Source: Prochlorococcus sp. AG-355-M18 (GTDB lineage: Bacteria > Cyanobacteriota > Cyanobacteriia > PCC-6307 > Cyanobiaceae). Taken from it: a stretch of 62,711 bases of DNA. Positions 19,300-28,389 of this stretch are shown in pieces (positions within the stretch are counted from its first letter, which is position 1; each line of letters opens with the position of its first letter). The notes below the pieces were generated by a model that was not told the DNA's origin, made no database searches, and saw nothing but the letters and a program-made list of their open reading frames with translations. The DNA is taken from assembly GCA_003280725.1 (NCBI GenBank), contig QCED01000007.1:1-62711 (forward strand). Direction: 5' to 3'. Made by a program: the position numbers and the translations under genes.

Positions 19300-22203
19300 A
19301 TGGTTATGAAAAACGATATTAGTTTTGAAGAAGATAATTCAATTAATATTAGAGGAGCTCGTCAGCATAATTTAAAAAATGTTGACCTTTCTCTACCCAG
19401 AAATAAATTTATAGTTTTTACTGGTGTAAGTGGAAGTGGTAAAAGCTCTTTAGCTTTTGATACTATTTTTGCTGAAGGCCAAAGAAGATATGTTGAGAGT
19501 CTTTCAGCATACGCAAGGCAGTTTTTGGGTCAAGTAGATAAACCAGATGTTGACAACATTGAGGGTTTATCGCCTGCTATTTCAATTGATCAAAAATCTA
19601 CAAGTCATAACCCTCGTTCAACAGTTGGAACAGTCACAGAGATACAGGATTATTTAAGATTATTATTTGGCCGTGCTGGTGAGCCACACTGTCATCACTG
19701 CGGAGTGCCAATTGCTCCTCAAACAATCGATGAAATGGTTGATCAAATCCTTTTATTGCCAGAAGGTACAAGATATCAATTGCTGGCTCCTGTTGTAAGA
19801 GGTAAGAAAGGAACACATACAAAATTAATCAGTGGTTTAGCTGCTGAAGGTTTTGCTAGAGTAAGAATTAATGGCGAGGTGCGAGAACTTGCTGATAGTA
19901 TTGAATTAGATAAAAATCAAATTCATAATATTGAAGTAGTAGTTGATAGATTAATTGCAAGAGATGGAATACAAGAAAGATTAAATGATTCTCTACAAAC
20001 CTGTCTTAAAAGAGGTGATGGTTTAGCAATAGTAGAAGTGGTTCCAAAGAAAGGAGAAAGTTTACCTCTGAACTTAGAGAGAGAAAAATTATATTCTGAA
20101 AATTATGCTTGTCCTGTACACGGTTCTATTGTAGAGGAACTTTCTCCTAGATTATTTTCTTTTAACAGCCCATATGGGGCTTGTCCAGATTGTCATGGGC
20201 TTGGTTATTTAAAAAAATTTACTGAAGATAGAGTAATACCGGATAAAACATTGCCTGTTTATGCCGCAATAGCTCCTTGGAGCGAAAAAGATAATACTTA
20301 TTATTTTTCTTTACTATATTCAGTAGGTCAAGCTTATGGCTTTGAATTGAAAACTCCTTGGAAAGATTTAAGTGATTTGCAAAGAAAAGTTCTTCTTTTG
20401 GGTTCAGATAAACCAATATTAATTCAAGCTGATAGTCGTTTTAAAACTTCAAGTGGTTTTGAAAGACCATTTGAGGGAATCTTACCAATATTAGAAAGGC
20501 AATTAAATGAAGCTAATGGAGAATCAGTTAAACAAAAGTTAGAAAAGTATTTAGAATTAGTAGCATGTAAAACATGTTCCGGAAAAAGATTAAGACCTGA
20601 GGCTTTAGCTGTAAAAGTTGGTCCATATAACATAACCGATTTAACTTCCATAAGCGTTTCTGAAACTTTAATTCATATAGAGCGGATTATGGGATTAGAT
20701 AGTAATAAGAACGAAAGTATATCTTTGTCAGAAAAGCAAAAGCAAATAGGTGATTTGGTTTTAAAAGAGATTAGATTACGTTTGAAGTTTTTAATTAATG
20801 TCGGTCTAGATTATTTAACTTTAGATAGACCAGCCATGACTCTTTCCGGCGGTGAGGCTCAGCGTATTAGATTAGCTACGCAAATAGGTGCTGGCCTTAC
20901 TGGTGTTTTATACGTATTAGATGAGCCTAGTATTGGTTTACACCAAAGAGATAATGACAGATTATTAGAAACATTAAAAAGTTTAAGAGATTTGGGAAAT
21001 ACTTTAGTTGTTGTTGAACATGACGAAGATACTATGAAATCAGCAGATTATTTAGTAGATATTGGCCCAGGTGCGGGGGTTTATGGTGGGGAAATTATTG
21101 CCAAGGGATCATATCAAGATGTCTTGAAATCAGAGAGGTCATTAACTGGGGCTTATCTTAGCGGAAGGAAGTCGATTCCTACCCCAAAAGAACGTAGATC
21201 ATCTGTTAAAAAAAGTTTAATTTTAAATAATTGCTCTAAAAATAATTTAAAGAATATATCTGTTGAATTCCCTTTAGGAAGGTTAGTTTCTGTAACTGGT
21301 GTTAGTGGTAGTGGAAAAAGTACCTTGATAAATGAATTACTTCACCCTGCTTTGTGTCATTCTCTAGGATTAAAAGTTCCTTTTCCTCAAGGGGTAAAAG
21401 AGTTAAAAGGTATAAAGGCAATCGATAAAGTTATAGTTATTGATCAATCTCCTATTGGGAGAACACCAAGATCAAACCCTGCTACCTATACAGGTGCTTT
21501 TGACCCTATAAGGCAGATATTTACTGCCACAGTAGAAGCAAAAGCAAGGGGTTACCAGGCTGGTCAGTTTAGTTTTAATGTGAAAGGAGGAAGATGTGAA
21601 GCGTGTAAAGGTCAGGGAGTGAATATCATCGAAATGAATTTTTTACCTGATGTTTATGTTCAATGTGAAGTATGCAAAGGAGCTCGCTTTAATAGGGAAA
21701 CTCTTCAAGTTAAATACAAAGGTTTTAATATATCCGACGTTTTAGAGATGACTGTTGAACAAGCTGCAGAAACTTTTTCTGCAATACCTCAGGCTGCTGA
21801 TAGATTATCTACATTAGTAGATGTAGGTTTAGGATATGTAAAATTAGGTCAACCTGCGCCGACATTATCTGGCGGAGAGGCTCAAAGAGTTAAGTTGGCT
21901 ACAGAATTGTCCAAAAGGGCTACTGGAAAAACTCTCTATTTGATTGATGAACCAACAACAGGTCTAAGTTTTTACGATGTTCATAAATTAATGGATGTGA
22001 TACAGCGTTTGGTAGATAAAGGGAATTCTGTAATCGTTATCGAACATAACTTAGATGTAATTAGATGTTCTGATTGGATTATTGATTTAGGGCCTGATGG
22101 AGGAGATAAAGGTGGCGAAATTATTGCAGAAGGTATTCCCGAAGATGTAGCGAAACATCCCAAAAGCCATACAGCAAAATATCTTAAGAAAGTTCTAAAA
22201 TAA
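19300..22203 (+). CDS. uvrA: UvrABC excinuclease subunit A
   Basis: ATPase that recognises bulky DNA damage and loads UvrB in nucleotide excision repair. The 967-residue protein has two ABC ATPase modules: first Walker A GVSGSGKSS (42-50), with QVDKPDVDNIEGLSPAISID and the N-terminal zinc module beginning CHHCG; first signature LSGGEAQRIRLATQIG and Walker B YVLDEPSIGLHQRD; second Walker A GVSGSGKST; zinc finger CEACKGQG...CEVCKGARF; and second signature LSGGEAQRVKLATEL with LIDEPTTGLSFYD. A second in-frame ATG two codons later (19306) is equally possible as start. It lies downstream of recN on the same strand. Confidence 0.98.
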   Translation: MVMKNDISFEEDNSINIRGARQHNLKNVDLSLPRNKFIVFTGVSGSGKSSLAFDTIFAEGQRRYVESLSAYARQFLGQVDKPDVDNIEGLSPAISIDQKSTSHNPRSTVGTVTEIQDYLRLLFGRAGEPHCHHCGVPIAPQTIDEMVDQILLLPEGTRYQLLAPVVRGKKGTHTKLISGLAAEGFARVRINGEVRELADSIELDKNQIHNIEVVVDRLIARDGIQERLNDSLQTCLKRGDGLAIVEVVPKKGESLPLNLEREKLYSENYACPVHGSIVEELSPRLFSFNSPYGACPDCHGLGYLKKFTEDRVIPDKTLPVYAAIAPWSEKDNTYYFSLLYSVGQAYGFELKTPWKDLSDLQRKVLLLGSDKPILIQADSRFKTSSGFERPFEGILPILERQLNEANGESVKQKLEKYLELVACKTCSGKRLRPEALAVKVGPYNITDLTSISVSETLIHIERIMGLDSNKNESISLSEKQKQIGDLVLKEIRLRLKFLINVGLDYLTLDRPAMTLSGGEAQRIRLATQIGAGLTGVLYVLDEPSIGLHQRDNDRLLETLKSLRDLGNTLVVVEHDEDTMKSADYLVDIGPGAGVYGGEIIAKGSYQDVLKSERSLTGAYLSGRKSIPTPKERRSSVKKSLILNNCSKNNLKNISVEFPLGRLVSVTGVSGSGKSTLINELLHPALCHSLGLKVPFPQGVKELKGIKAIDKVIVIDQSPIGRTPRSNPATYTGAFDPIRQIFTATVEAKARGYQAGQFSFNVKGGRCEACKGQGVNIIEMNFLPDVYVQCEVCKGARFNRETLQVKYKGFNISDVLEMTVEQAAETFSAIPQAADRLSTLVDVGLGYVKLGQPAPTLSGGEAQRVKLATELSKRATGKTLYLIDEPTTGLSFYDVHKLMDVIQRLVDKGNSVIVIEHNLDVIRCSDWIIDLGPDGGDKGGEIIAEGIPEDVAKHPKSHTAKYLKKVLK

Positions 22204-22255
22204 AAAAATCTTTGTTGTATTTCTTTGTATTAATAATTATATGAGCAAAACTAAA

Positions 22256-22272
22256 GTTCCCTTTAAAGGGAC
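22256..22272. repeat. Palindrome between uvrA and the sucrose-phosphate-synthase gene
   Basis: TCCCTTTAAAGGGA (22258-22271) is a perfect 14-base palindrome in the 201-base gap after uvrA. As RNA it would give a five-base-pair stem with a TTAA loop. A T-rich stretch begins only about 30 bases later, so it is not a clean intrinsic terminator. A protein-binding operator for the downstream gene is equally possible. I see no ORF in this gap. Confidence 0.4.
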
Positions 22273-22404
22273 ATAATCTTAGTCTATAGCTTCTTTTTAA
22301 AATTTTTGGGCTTAAAAAAAAATTAAATCATAATTGTTTCTTAATATTTCAACAGGAAATTCAGCTTATTTGTATTAAAAGCGGTTGATTTGAGGATTAG
22401 TTGA

Positions 22405-23814
22405 ATGAAATTGAAATTTTTACATTTACATCTACATGGTCTTATACGCTCTAAAAATCTTGAATTAGGCCGGGATCCAGACACGGGAGGGCAAACACAA
22501 TATGTTTTAGAGTTAGTTAAAAGTTTGGCTAATACTTCAGAAGTTGATCAAGTAGATTTAGTCACTCGTTTAATCGATGATCCTAAAGTAGATGACGAAT
22601 ATTCTCAAGAAGAGGAATTTGTAGAACTTGGAGTTAGAATTTTAAGATTTAAATTTGGACCTAATAAATATATAAGAAAGGAATTGCTTTGGCCTTATTT
22701 AGATCATTTAACCGAAAGCCTTATTTCTTATTATAAGAGAAATAAAAAGCCTAATTTTATTCATGCACATTATGCAGACGCTGGATATGTAGGAGTAAAA
22801 CTAAGTAAATCCTTAAATGTTCCACTTATTTTTACTGGTCATTCTTTAGGAAGAGAAAAAAAGAGAAAATTGCTTGATACTGGTTTAAAAACTAATCAAA
22901 TAGAAAAGATTTATTCCATAAGTACAAGAATTGAAGCAGAAGAAAAAGCATTAAAGTCCGCAGATATCGTTGTAACAAGCACTCAACAAGAGTCAGTTTA
23001 TCAATATTCTCAATATTCTTCTTTTTCCCCTCATAAAGCTAAAGTGATTCCACCAGGTGTTGATCATAATAAATTTCACCATATTCACTCTACAACTGAG
23101 ACAGCTGAAATTGACAATATGATGAAACCTTTTCTAAAGGATACTACTAAACCTCCATTATTGACTATTTCTAGAGCTGTACGCAGAAAAAATATTCCTT
23201 CTTTGATTGAGGCTTACGGAAGATCTGAAAAATTAAAAAGAAAAACTAATTTAATTTTGATTTTGGGTTGCCGAGATGTTACTTCAAAACTTGATCCTCA
23301 ACAAAAAGAAGTATTTCATAATATTTTTGAAACGATTGATAAATATAATTTGTATGGAAAGGTAGCTTATCCAAAAAAGCATCTTCCAATTCAGATCCCT
23401 GCTTTGTATAGGTGGGCTGCTAGTAGAGGAGGGATATTTGTAAATCCAGCTTTGACAGAGCCTTTTGGTTTAACCCTTCTTGAAGCCTCCTCATGTGGAT
23501 TACCAATAATATCGACAAATGATGGAGGACCAAAAGAAATTCGTTCGAAATGTGAAAATGGACTTCTGGTAGATGTTACTGATATTAATGAGTTGAAAGT
23601 TATTCTTGAAAAAGGAATTTCTAACAATAATCAGTGGAAATTATGGAGTAGGAATGGAATTGAGGGTGTCAATAGGCACTTTAGTTGGAATACTCATGTA
23701 CGCAATTATTTATCAATACTCACCGAAGAGATTTCAATGTCGAAAATTCATTCATCATCTGATATTAGACAGAGTTGTTTAAATGGAAGTTCTTCACTTA
23801 TAAAACCCCATTGA
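22405..23814 (+). CDS. Sucrose-phosphate-synthase-type glycosyltransferase (single-domain)
   Basis: GT-B glycosyltransferase of the sucrose-phosphate synthase family, predicted to join UDP- or ADP-glucose and fructose-6-phosphate; sucrose is a compatible solute in picocyanobacteria. The 469 residues show HLHLHGLIRSKNLELGRDPD (8-27) with TGGQTQYVLEL, the substrate segment HAHYADAGYVG, HSLGREKKRKLL, VIPPGVDHNKF, SRAVRRKNIP and the nucleotide-sugar motif ALTEPFGLTLLEASSCGLP. The protein ends shortly after the GT domain, so it lacks the C-terminal HAD phosphatase-like domain of the roughly 700-residue two-domain enzymes. The ATG at 22405 follows GAGG by ten bases. Its 3' end overlaps the convergent small gene by 67 bases. 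Confidence 0.88.
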   Translation: MKLKFLHLHLHGLIRSKNLELGRDPDTGGQTQYVLELVKSLANTSEVDQVDLVTRLIDDPKVDDEYSQEEEFVELGVRILRFKFGPNKYIRKELLWPYLDHLTESLISYYKRNKKPNFIHAHYADAGYVGVKLSKSLNVPLIFTGHSLGREKKRKLLDTGLKTNQIEKIYSISTRIEAEEKALKSADIVVTSTQQESVYQYSQYSSFSPHKAKVIPPGVDHNKFHHIHSTTETAEIDNMMKPFLKDTTKPPLLTISRAVRRKNIPSLIEAYGRSEKLKRKTNLILILGCRDVTSKLDPQQKEVFHNIFETIDKYNLYGKVAYPKKHLPIQIPALYRWAASRGGIFVNPALTEPFGLTLLEASSCGLPIISTNDGGPKEIRSKCENGLLVDVTDINELKVILEKGISNNNQWKLWSRNGIEGVNRHFSWNTHVRNYLSILTEEISMSKIHSSSDIRQSCLNGSSSLIKPH

Positions 23815-23993
23815 TCAAATACTTTAGGATCAGGGTGAAGGATTAGTTGATTGTTATGTGTTTTCTTTAGTTTGAAACCTTTTTTAGATAGTTTTTTCAT
23901 TAAGTTAGCAGTTTCTTCGAATCTTGATGCCATTGCATCAAGACTTGAGCAGTCACTTGTTAATCCATTATCTTTCCATGTAAAAAAACTCAT
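23748..23993 (-). CDS. Small conserved-looking protein of unknown function (81 residues)
   Basis: The protein is MSFFTWKDNG..., with an amphipathic helix AMASRFEETANLMKKLSKKG (20-39) and then a beta-like segment FKLKKTHNNQLILHPDPKVF and GFISEELPFKQL. Composition is that of a normal folded protein, unlike an antisense shadow. Its last 67 bases overlap the 3' end of the convergent sucrose-phosphate-synthase-type gene. It lies ten bases before (antisense to nothing else) the mraY stop on the same strand, so it is upstream-facing and could share a transcript with mraY. I recall similar short proteins in Prochlorococcus but cannot name a family. Confidence 0.68.
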   Translation of the reverse strand: MSFFTWKDNGLTSDCSSLDAMASRFEETANLMKKLSKKGFKLKKTHNNQLILHPDPKVFDQWGFISEELPFKQLCLISDDE

Positions 23994-24003
23994 AACAAAT
24001 TTT

Positions 24004-25080
24004 TTAAAGATTGATTTTTAAAACTATACCTAAAATTACAAGTAAAATGTTGATTTTCCAAAAATTTTCAACTATTTTTTGTTCCTTAACTCCTTTAAGT
24101 TCAAAATGGTGGTGCAGTGGAGCCATTAAAAATATTCGTTTACCTCTATGAAATAATTTTTTTGTAATTTTAAAAAAACCTACTTGAATCATTACTGATA
24201 AAGATTCAATAATAAATATTCCTGAAAAAATAGATAATGTAAAAACGCTATTAGTTAATAACGCTATAGATCCCATAATTGCACCAATACTTAATGATCC
24301 AGTGTCTCCCATAAATATTTTTGCAGGAAAACTATTGTACCTAAGAAATCCTAAGCATATGCCTGACATTGAATAACATAAAATACTAAAAATAAAAAGT
24401 TCTTGCTGTTCTTTTATTAATATTTCTGTTCCTAATCCATAAAATACAATCCCACTGCATCCAGCTGCTAATCCATCTAATCCATCGGTCAAATTCACTG
24501 AATTGCTCATGCCAACTAGTATTAAAAAAGAAATGGGTAATATGAAAATATTCATATTTACTCCCCAAGAGTCGGATACTGTTATAAATGGATTTATTAA
24601 ATTTTTTTCATAGGCTAACAATATAAAACTTATTGAGATGACACTTTGCATGATAAATTTTTCTTTTGTTTTTAACCCTGTGTTTTTTTTGTTTTTAATG
24701 CTTAAATAATCATCTAAAAATCCCGTAATAAAGAAACCAAAAACAGTAAGTAATAAAAGAAATAAGTTCAGAGAACCTAATTTTATAGTTATCATCAAAA
24801 GAAAAATTAAAAAAGGGATTATCATAAAAATCCCACCCATTGTTGGCGTCTCGCTTTTTTTGAAGTGTTTTGCTGGACCTTCTGTTCTAATATTTTGACG
24901 TAAATTTAATTTTTTAATTATCTTTAAGCCATTCTTTGTTGCGAATAAAGAAATAAAAAAAAATAATGTGTAAATTCCTATAAAAATATAATTATTAAAA
25001 AAATAAGAGGTAACTAATAAAGCGAAAGTATTTAATATTAATAATGATTTAAAGTTAAATCTTTTAATCTTCCCAATCAT
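24004..25080 (-). CDS. mraY: Phospho-N-acetylmuramoyl-pentapeptide transferase MraY
   Basis: Integral membrane enzyme that transfers phospho-MurNAc-pentapeptide to undecaprenyl phosphate, making lipid I for peptidoglycan. The 358-residue protein has about ten transmembrane helices and the family motifs GPAKHFKKSETPTMGG (about 68-83), the Asp pair in GFLDDYLSIKNKKNTGL (about 120), NLTDGLDGLAAG (about 195), FMGDTGSLSIGA and the cytoplasmic APLHHHFELKG near the C-terminus. Low-complexity Ile/Phe/Lys bias reflects the AT-rich genome. Its 5' end overlaps the upstream DUF3134 gene by 17 bases, implying coupled translation. Confidence 0.96.
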   Translation of the reverse strand: MIGKIKRFNFKSLLILNTFALLVTSYFFNNYIFIGIYTLFFFISLFATKNGLKIIKKLNLRQNIRTEGPAKHFKKSETPTMGGIFMIIPFLIFLLMITIKLGSLNLFLLLLTVFGFFITGFLDDYLSIKNKKNTGLKTKEKFIMQSVISISFILLAYEKNLINPFITVSDSWGVNMNIFILPISFLILVGMSNSVNLTDGLDGLAAGCSGIVFYGLGTEILIKEQQELFIFSILCYSMSGICLGFLRYNSFPAKIFMGDTGSLSIGAIMGSIALLTNSVFTLSIFSGIFIIESLSVMIQVGFFKITKKLFHRGKRIFLMAPLHHHFELKGVKEQKIVENFWKINILLVILGIVLKINL

Positions 25081-25342
25081 CTTCTGATGGGTCTTCTTCA
25101 GTTTTATAATCTTCTTTTTCCCCCATTAGCGCAGAGAGTTCCTCTTCTTCTATCGTACTAATCTCTTGTGAATCTCCTTCATTTTCAGCGACAAGTCTTC
25201 CTGTATTCTCAAGCCAAGATAGTAGATCAGGTTCATCTCTTAATGGCAAAACAGGAGCTGGATCATCTCTGTGGTAGCAACTTAAAGCAGGGTTGACTTC
25301 AGAAATATCCTCTAACCTAAGTTTAAATTTATTTGAGTCCAT
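25064..25342 (-). CDS. DUF3134 family acidic protein
   Basis: A 92-residue acidic protein matching the small cyanobacterial family DUF3134: LEDISEVNPALSCYHRDDPA (11-30), LPLRDEPDLLSWLENTGRLV (33-52), and a Glu/Asp-rich tail that ends DDWED. No membrane segment or catalytic motif is visible, and the function is unknown. It overlaps the start of mraY by 17 bases on the same strand, the only contextual hint. The ATG at 25342 is the only sensible start. Confidence 0.8.
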   Translation of the reverse strand: MDSNKFKLRLEDISEVNPALSCYHRDDPAPVLPLRDEPDLLSWLENTGRLVAENEGDSQEISTIEEEELSALMGEKEDYKTEEDPSEDDWED

Positions 25343-25395
25343 TTAAAGTTGTGCTCTATATATAAGATAATACATAATGATGCATACGAAAAACT

Positions 25396-25590
25396 TTGTT
25401 TGATAAAGGAAATTTAAAATACTTTTCTATCGGGCTAATTTCATTATTTTTGTCTGGATTATTTAAACTTATTGGATATTTGAATCCTAATGTTTTAATA
25501 ATTAATAACTTTGTTATCTTATTACTAGTTTTTGGGCCAGCTCTTTTAGTTACAATAATATTAGTTTTTAATAAGTTTTCAAATTCTTAA
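25396..25590 (+). CDS. Small two-helix membrane protein (DUF3188-like)
   Basis: The 64-residue product has two hydrophobic helices: about 10-28 (YFSIGLISLFLSGLFKLIG) and about 36-58 (NNFVILLLVFGPALLVTIIL). This matches the layout of the short cyanobacterial DUF3188 family, though I cannot confirm the family without a search. The frame has no ATG; the start is TTG at 25396 and an in-frame TGA precedes it at 25378. It is divergent from the DUF3134 gene (53-base gap) and 36 bases upstream of argG on the same strand, so co-transcription with argG is plausible. Confidence 0.62.
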   Translation: MFDKGNLKYFSIGLISLFLSGLFKLIGYLNPNVLIINNFVILLLVFGPALLVTIILVFNKFSNS

Positions 25591-25626
25591 TTACGTCAAA
25601 AATTGAAATTTATGGAGCAAATTTAG

Positions 25627-26841
25627 ATGCAGCAGGTAAAAAAAGTTGTACTAGCTTATTCTGGTGGCGTAGACACAAGCGTTTGTATTCCATATTTAAA
25701 AAATGAATATGGAATTTCAGAAGTTGTTACTTTTGTGGCAGATCTTGGACAAGGGGAGGATTTAGAACTAATTAGGCAAAAAGCTTTAAATTCTGGTGCA
25801 TCTCAATCAATCGTTGGCAATTTAGTTAATAATTTTGTTGAGAAATACGCTTTCCCAGCAATTAGAGCAAACGCATTATATCTAGATAAATATCCTTTAT
25901 CTACAGCTCTTGCTAGGCCTTTAATTGCTGAAAACCTAGTAAATATTGCTAGAGAAATTAATGCTGATGCAGTCGCTCATGGTTGCACGGGTAAAGGGAA
26001 TGATCAAGTTCGATTTGATTTAGCAATTAATGCTTTAGGTCCTGATTTGAAAATAATTACTCCTGCAAGGGAGTGGAATATGAGTAGGGAAGAGGCAATA
26101 GTGTATGGAGAAAAATTTGGTATACCTGCACCAGTATCAAAAAAATCACCATATTCAATAGACGTTAATTTACTTGGAAGGAGTATTGAAGCGGGTATAT
26201 TAGAAGACCCAATGCAAGAAGCACCCGAAGATATTTTTGCAATGACATCATCAATTGATGATTCACCTAATCACCCTCAAGACATAGAAATTGTTTTTGA
26301 AAATGGCTTTCCAATTGGAATTAATGATGAATTTCTGACTCCAGTAGAGATTATTCAAAAAGCTAATAATCTTGCTGGAAAGCATGGTTTTGGAAGAATA
26401 GATATGATTGAAGATCGTGTTGTAGGAATTAAAAGTAGAGAAATTTATGAAACACCAGGTCTCTTACTTTTAATCAAGGCTCACAAAGAATTAGAGAGCA
26501 TAACATTAAATCCAGATGTGACTGACTTTAAAGGAATAGTTGAAAAAAAATGGGGTCAGCTAGTATATCAAGGTTTTTGGTTTGGACCTCTTAAAAAAAG
26601 TTTAGATGAATTTATTTCATCGACTCAAACTGCAGTGAATGGGAGAGTAAAGATTAGACTTCATAAGGGGAACGCAATAGTTATTGGAAGAATGTCTGAA
26701 AATAATTCACTTTACAGGGAAGATTTGGCAACTTATAGCAAAGATGATGTTTTTAATCATTCTTTAGCAGAGGGTTTTATTTATATGTGGGGTATGTCTA
26801 ACAAAATATGGGCTGAGTTAAATTCAAAAACAAAAAATTAA
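25627..26841 (+). CDS. argG: Argininosuccinate synthase
   Basis: ATP-dependent condensation of citrulline and aspartate, the penultimate step in arginine synthesis. The 404-residue enzyme carries the N-type ATP pyrophosphatase P-loop AYSGGVDTS (10-18), then [28 protein letters not shown] and [17 protein letters not shown], all typical. The start ATG at 25627 is preceded by GGAGCAAATTTAG, giving a GGAG ribosome-binding site. Only three bases separate its stop from the convergent rpsF stop, so there is no room for an ordinary terminator between them. Confidence 0.98.
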   Translation: MQQVKKVVLAYSGGVDTSVCIPYLKNEYGISEVVTFVADLGQGEDLELIRQKALNSGASQSIVGNLVNNFVEKYAFPAIRANALYLDKYPLSTALARPLIAENLVNIAREINADAVAHGCTGKGNDQVRFDLAINALGPDLKIITPAREWNMSREEAIVYGEKFGIPAPVSKKSPYSIDVNLLGRSIEAGILEDPMQEAPEDIFAMTSSIDDSPNHPQDIEIVFENGFPIGINDEFLTPVEIIQKANNLAGKHGFGRIDMIEDRVVGIKSREIYETPGLLLLIKAHKELESITLNPDVTDFKGIVEKKWGQLVYQGFWFGPLKKSLDEFISSTQTAVNGRVKIRLHKGNAIVIGRMSENNSLYREDLATYSKDDVFNHSLAEGFIYMWGMSNKIWAELNSKTKN

Positions 26842-26844
26842 TAT

Positions 26845-27318
26845 TTAAGAGTCTATATTTTCTTTAGTTTCAGTATCTTCTTTTCCCGAAGTTGAAGTAT
26901 CTGTGCTTACTACTGGTTGTTTTTCTTTAGATTCAACTTTAGTTTCTGAATTCTGTTTGTTATCTACTTGAGATGAACTCTTAGTTGAAGGTCTTGGGGT
27001 TGGCAAAGGTCCTTCTTGTTTAACAGTCATATATCTTATAACATCTTCACTAAGTCTCATTGCTTTTTCAATTTTGAAGATATGTTGTCCATCACCTTGG
27101 TGACTTAGTTGGATGTAAATACCTTCTCTATGTTTTGCTATTTGATAGGCTAATCTTCTTTTGCCCCTCATTTGACTATCGAGGATAGTTCCGCCAAATT
27201 CTTCTAAAAGCTTATTGTATTTATCAATGTGGTTAGTTACTTCATCTTCCGCAATATCTGGGCGGAGGATATACATAGTTTCGTAATAAGATTGTTGATC
27301 GTTCATAGTCTCAGACAA
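26845..27318 (-). CDS. rpsF: Ribosomal protein bS6 with a long C-terminal tail
   Basis: Component of the 30S platform that binds bS18. The S6 fold covers residues about 8-105 ([54 protein letters not shown]). The total length of 157 exceeds the common 95-110 because of a Ser/Thr/Lys/Glu-rich, probably disordered tail from about 110 onward ([12 protein letters not shown] to the end). rpsR is not adjacent. The 93-base region between this gene and aroE, upstream on the same strand, contains AT-rich leader sequence in which I did not recognise the S6:S18 autoregulatory motif. Confidence 0.95.
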   Translation of the reverse strand: MSETMNDQQSYYETMYILRPDIAEDEVTNHIDKYNKLLEEFGGTILDSQMRGKRRLAYQIAKHREGIYIQLSHQGDGQHIFKIEKAMRLSEDVIRYMTVKQEGPLPTPRPSTKSSSQVDNKQNSETKVESKEKQPVVSTDTSTSGKEDTETKENIDS

Positions 27319-27411
27319 GGTCTTTGGCTCATAAATTGATGTAATGAGCGTCTGTTCATACTTAACGATACATCATGATGTGCAGTTCCTTAAAAATTAG
27401 CATCATTAATT

Positions 27412-28272
27412 TTAAAGATTATTTTTGAGTGCGTCATTCATAATATGAAAAGGTACTTCTAAGCCATTTGTCCAAAATGATAATGATTTCAATCCCTGAG
27501 CAATAAGCATTTGCAAACCATCAATGGTCATGCATCCTTTATTGGCGCTAAATTTCAATAGATGAGTTGGTGCAGGATTGTAGATTAAATCATAAATAAT
27601 TGTTTTTGAGTTAAGAGATCTCCAAAAAGACTCCCCATATGGCAAAACATTCATTTTATGATTAGTTGTTTTCATACCTACTGGTGTTGTATTAACAATC
27701 AAATCTGCTTCTTCAATTAAATTTTGAGCAAGATTTTCATTATTTGATACACCCTGAAGTTCAATTTCATTTTCAAAATTTTTTATTAATTCATCTAGTG
27801 ATGATTTGTTCCGCGATACTACTGTAATTCTTGAAAGATTTAAATTTATTAAGCCTTGAATAACAGATCGCGCTGCACCTCCTGAGCCAAGAACAATCGA
27901 TTGTTTTTTTGCTAAGTTTAAAGTTTTTAAAGGATAAATAAAGCCTTCCACATCTGTATTAGTTGCGCTCCATTCTTTTTCCGAATTTAATTTTAAAGTA
28001 TTAATTGCTTTCAGTTTGCTTGCAATAGGGGAAATTTCACTACAGAGGTTAAATACTTTTTCTTTATGGGGAATTGTAATATTTAAACCTATGCAATTAA
28101 TTTTTTTTAAAGAATTCAGTACTAAATCTAGATCCTCATCTTTGCAAGGTATAGCAATATAAATTAAATCTAGTCCCAAATATTGGAGGGCAGCATTTTG
28201 CATAATCGGAGATAAAGAATGGCTTACTGGATTGCCAATTAATGCAATAAAAGATGTCTTACTTGAAATCAT
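27412..28272 (-). CDS. aroE: Shikimate dehydrogenase
   Basis: NADPH-dependent reduction of 3-dehydroshikimate in the shikimate pathway. From the ATG at 28272 the protein has 286 residues and begins directly with the conserved ALIGNPVSHSLSPIMQNAAL; the frame stays open to 28338 but that N-terminal extension is not conserved-looking and would run into the divergent dnaK promoter. Catalytic Lys lies in NITIPHKEKV; NADP-binding motif GSGGAARSVI follows, with VNTTPVGM and the C-terminal GLQMLIAQG. The DAHP synthase gene at 36329 in this window supplies the first step of the same pathway. Confidence 0.95.
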   Translation of the reverse strand: MISSKTSFIALIGNPVSHSLSPIMQNAALQYLGLDLIYIAIPCKDEDLDLVLNSLKKINCIGLNITIPHKEKVFNLCSEISPIASKLKAINTLKLNSEKEWSATNTDVEGFIYPLKTLNLAKKQSIVLGSGGAARSVIQGLINLNLSRITVVSRNKSSLDELIKNFENEIELQGVSNNENLAQNLIEEADLIVNTTPVGMKTTNHKMNVLPYGESFWRSLNSKTIIYDLIYNPAPTHLLKFSANKGCMTIDGLQMLIAQGLKSLSFWTNGLEVPFHIMNDALKNNL

Positions 28273-28389
28273 GTTTAGAATTCCTTCCTTAAAAAGTAAC
28301 GATCTGTTCGGGAACCACACCCCGTCTTTGAGTAACAATAATGACCCCTATGACCGATTATGGAGAATATAAAATACAAGAAATTACCC
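28273..28389. promoter_or_regulatory. Divergent aroE/dnaK intergenic region
   Basis: These 117 bases separate two divergent genes and must hold both promoters. I looked for a CIRCE element (TTAGCACTC-N9-GAGTGCTAA), the HrcA operator found before heat-shock genes, and found none. No other inverted repeat stands out, and no -35/-10 pair can be chosen with confidence in such AT-rich DNA. Confidence 0.4.

Noticed and set aside
28360..28389. Ten-residue N-terminal extension of DnaK
   Set aside because: Hsp70s begin at [13 protein letters not shown]; the extension has no conserved sequence.
28273..28389. CIRCE heat-shock operator before dnaK
   Set aside because: No inverted repeat of the required pattern is present.
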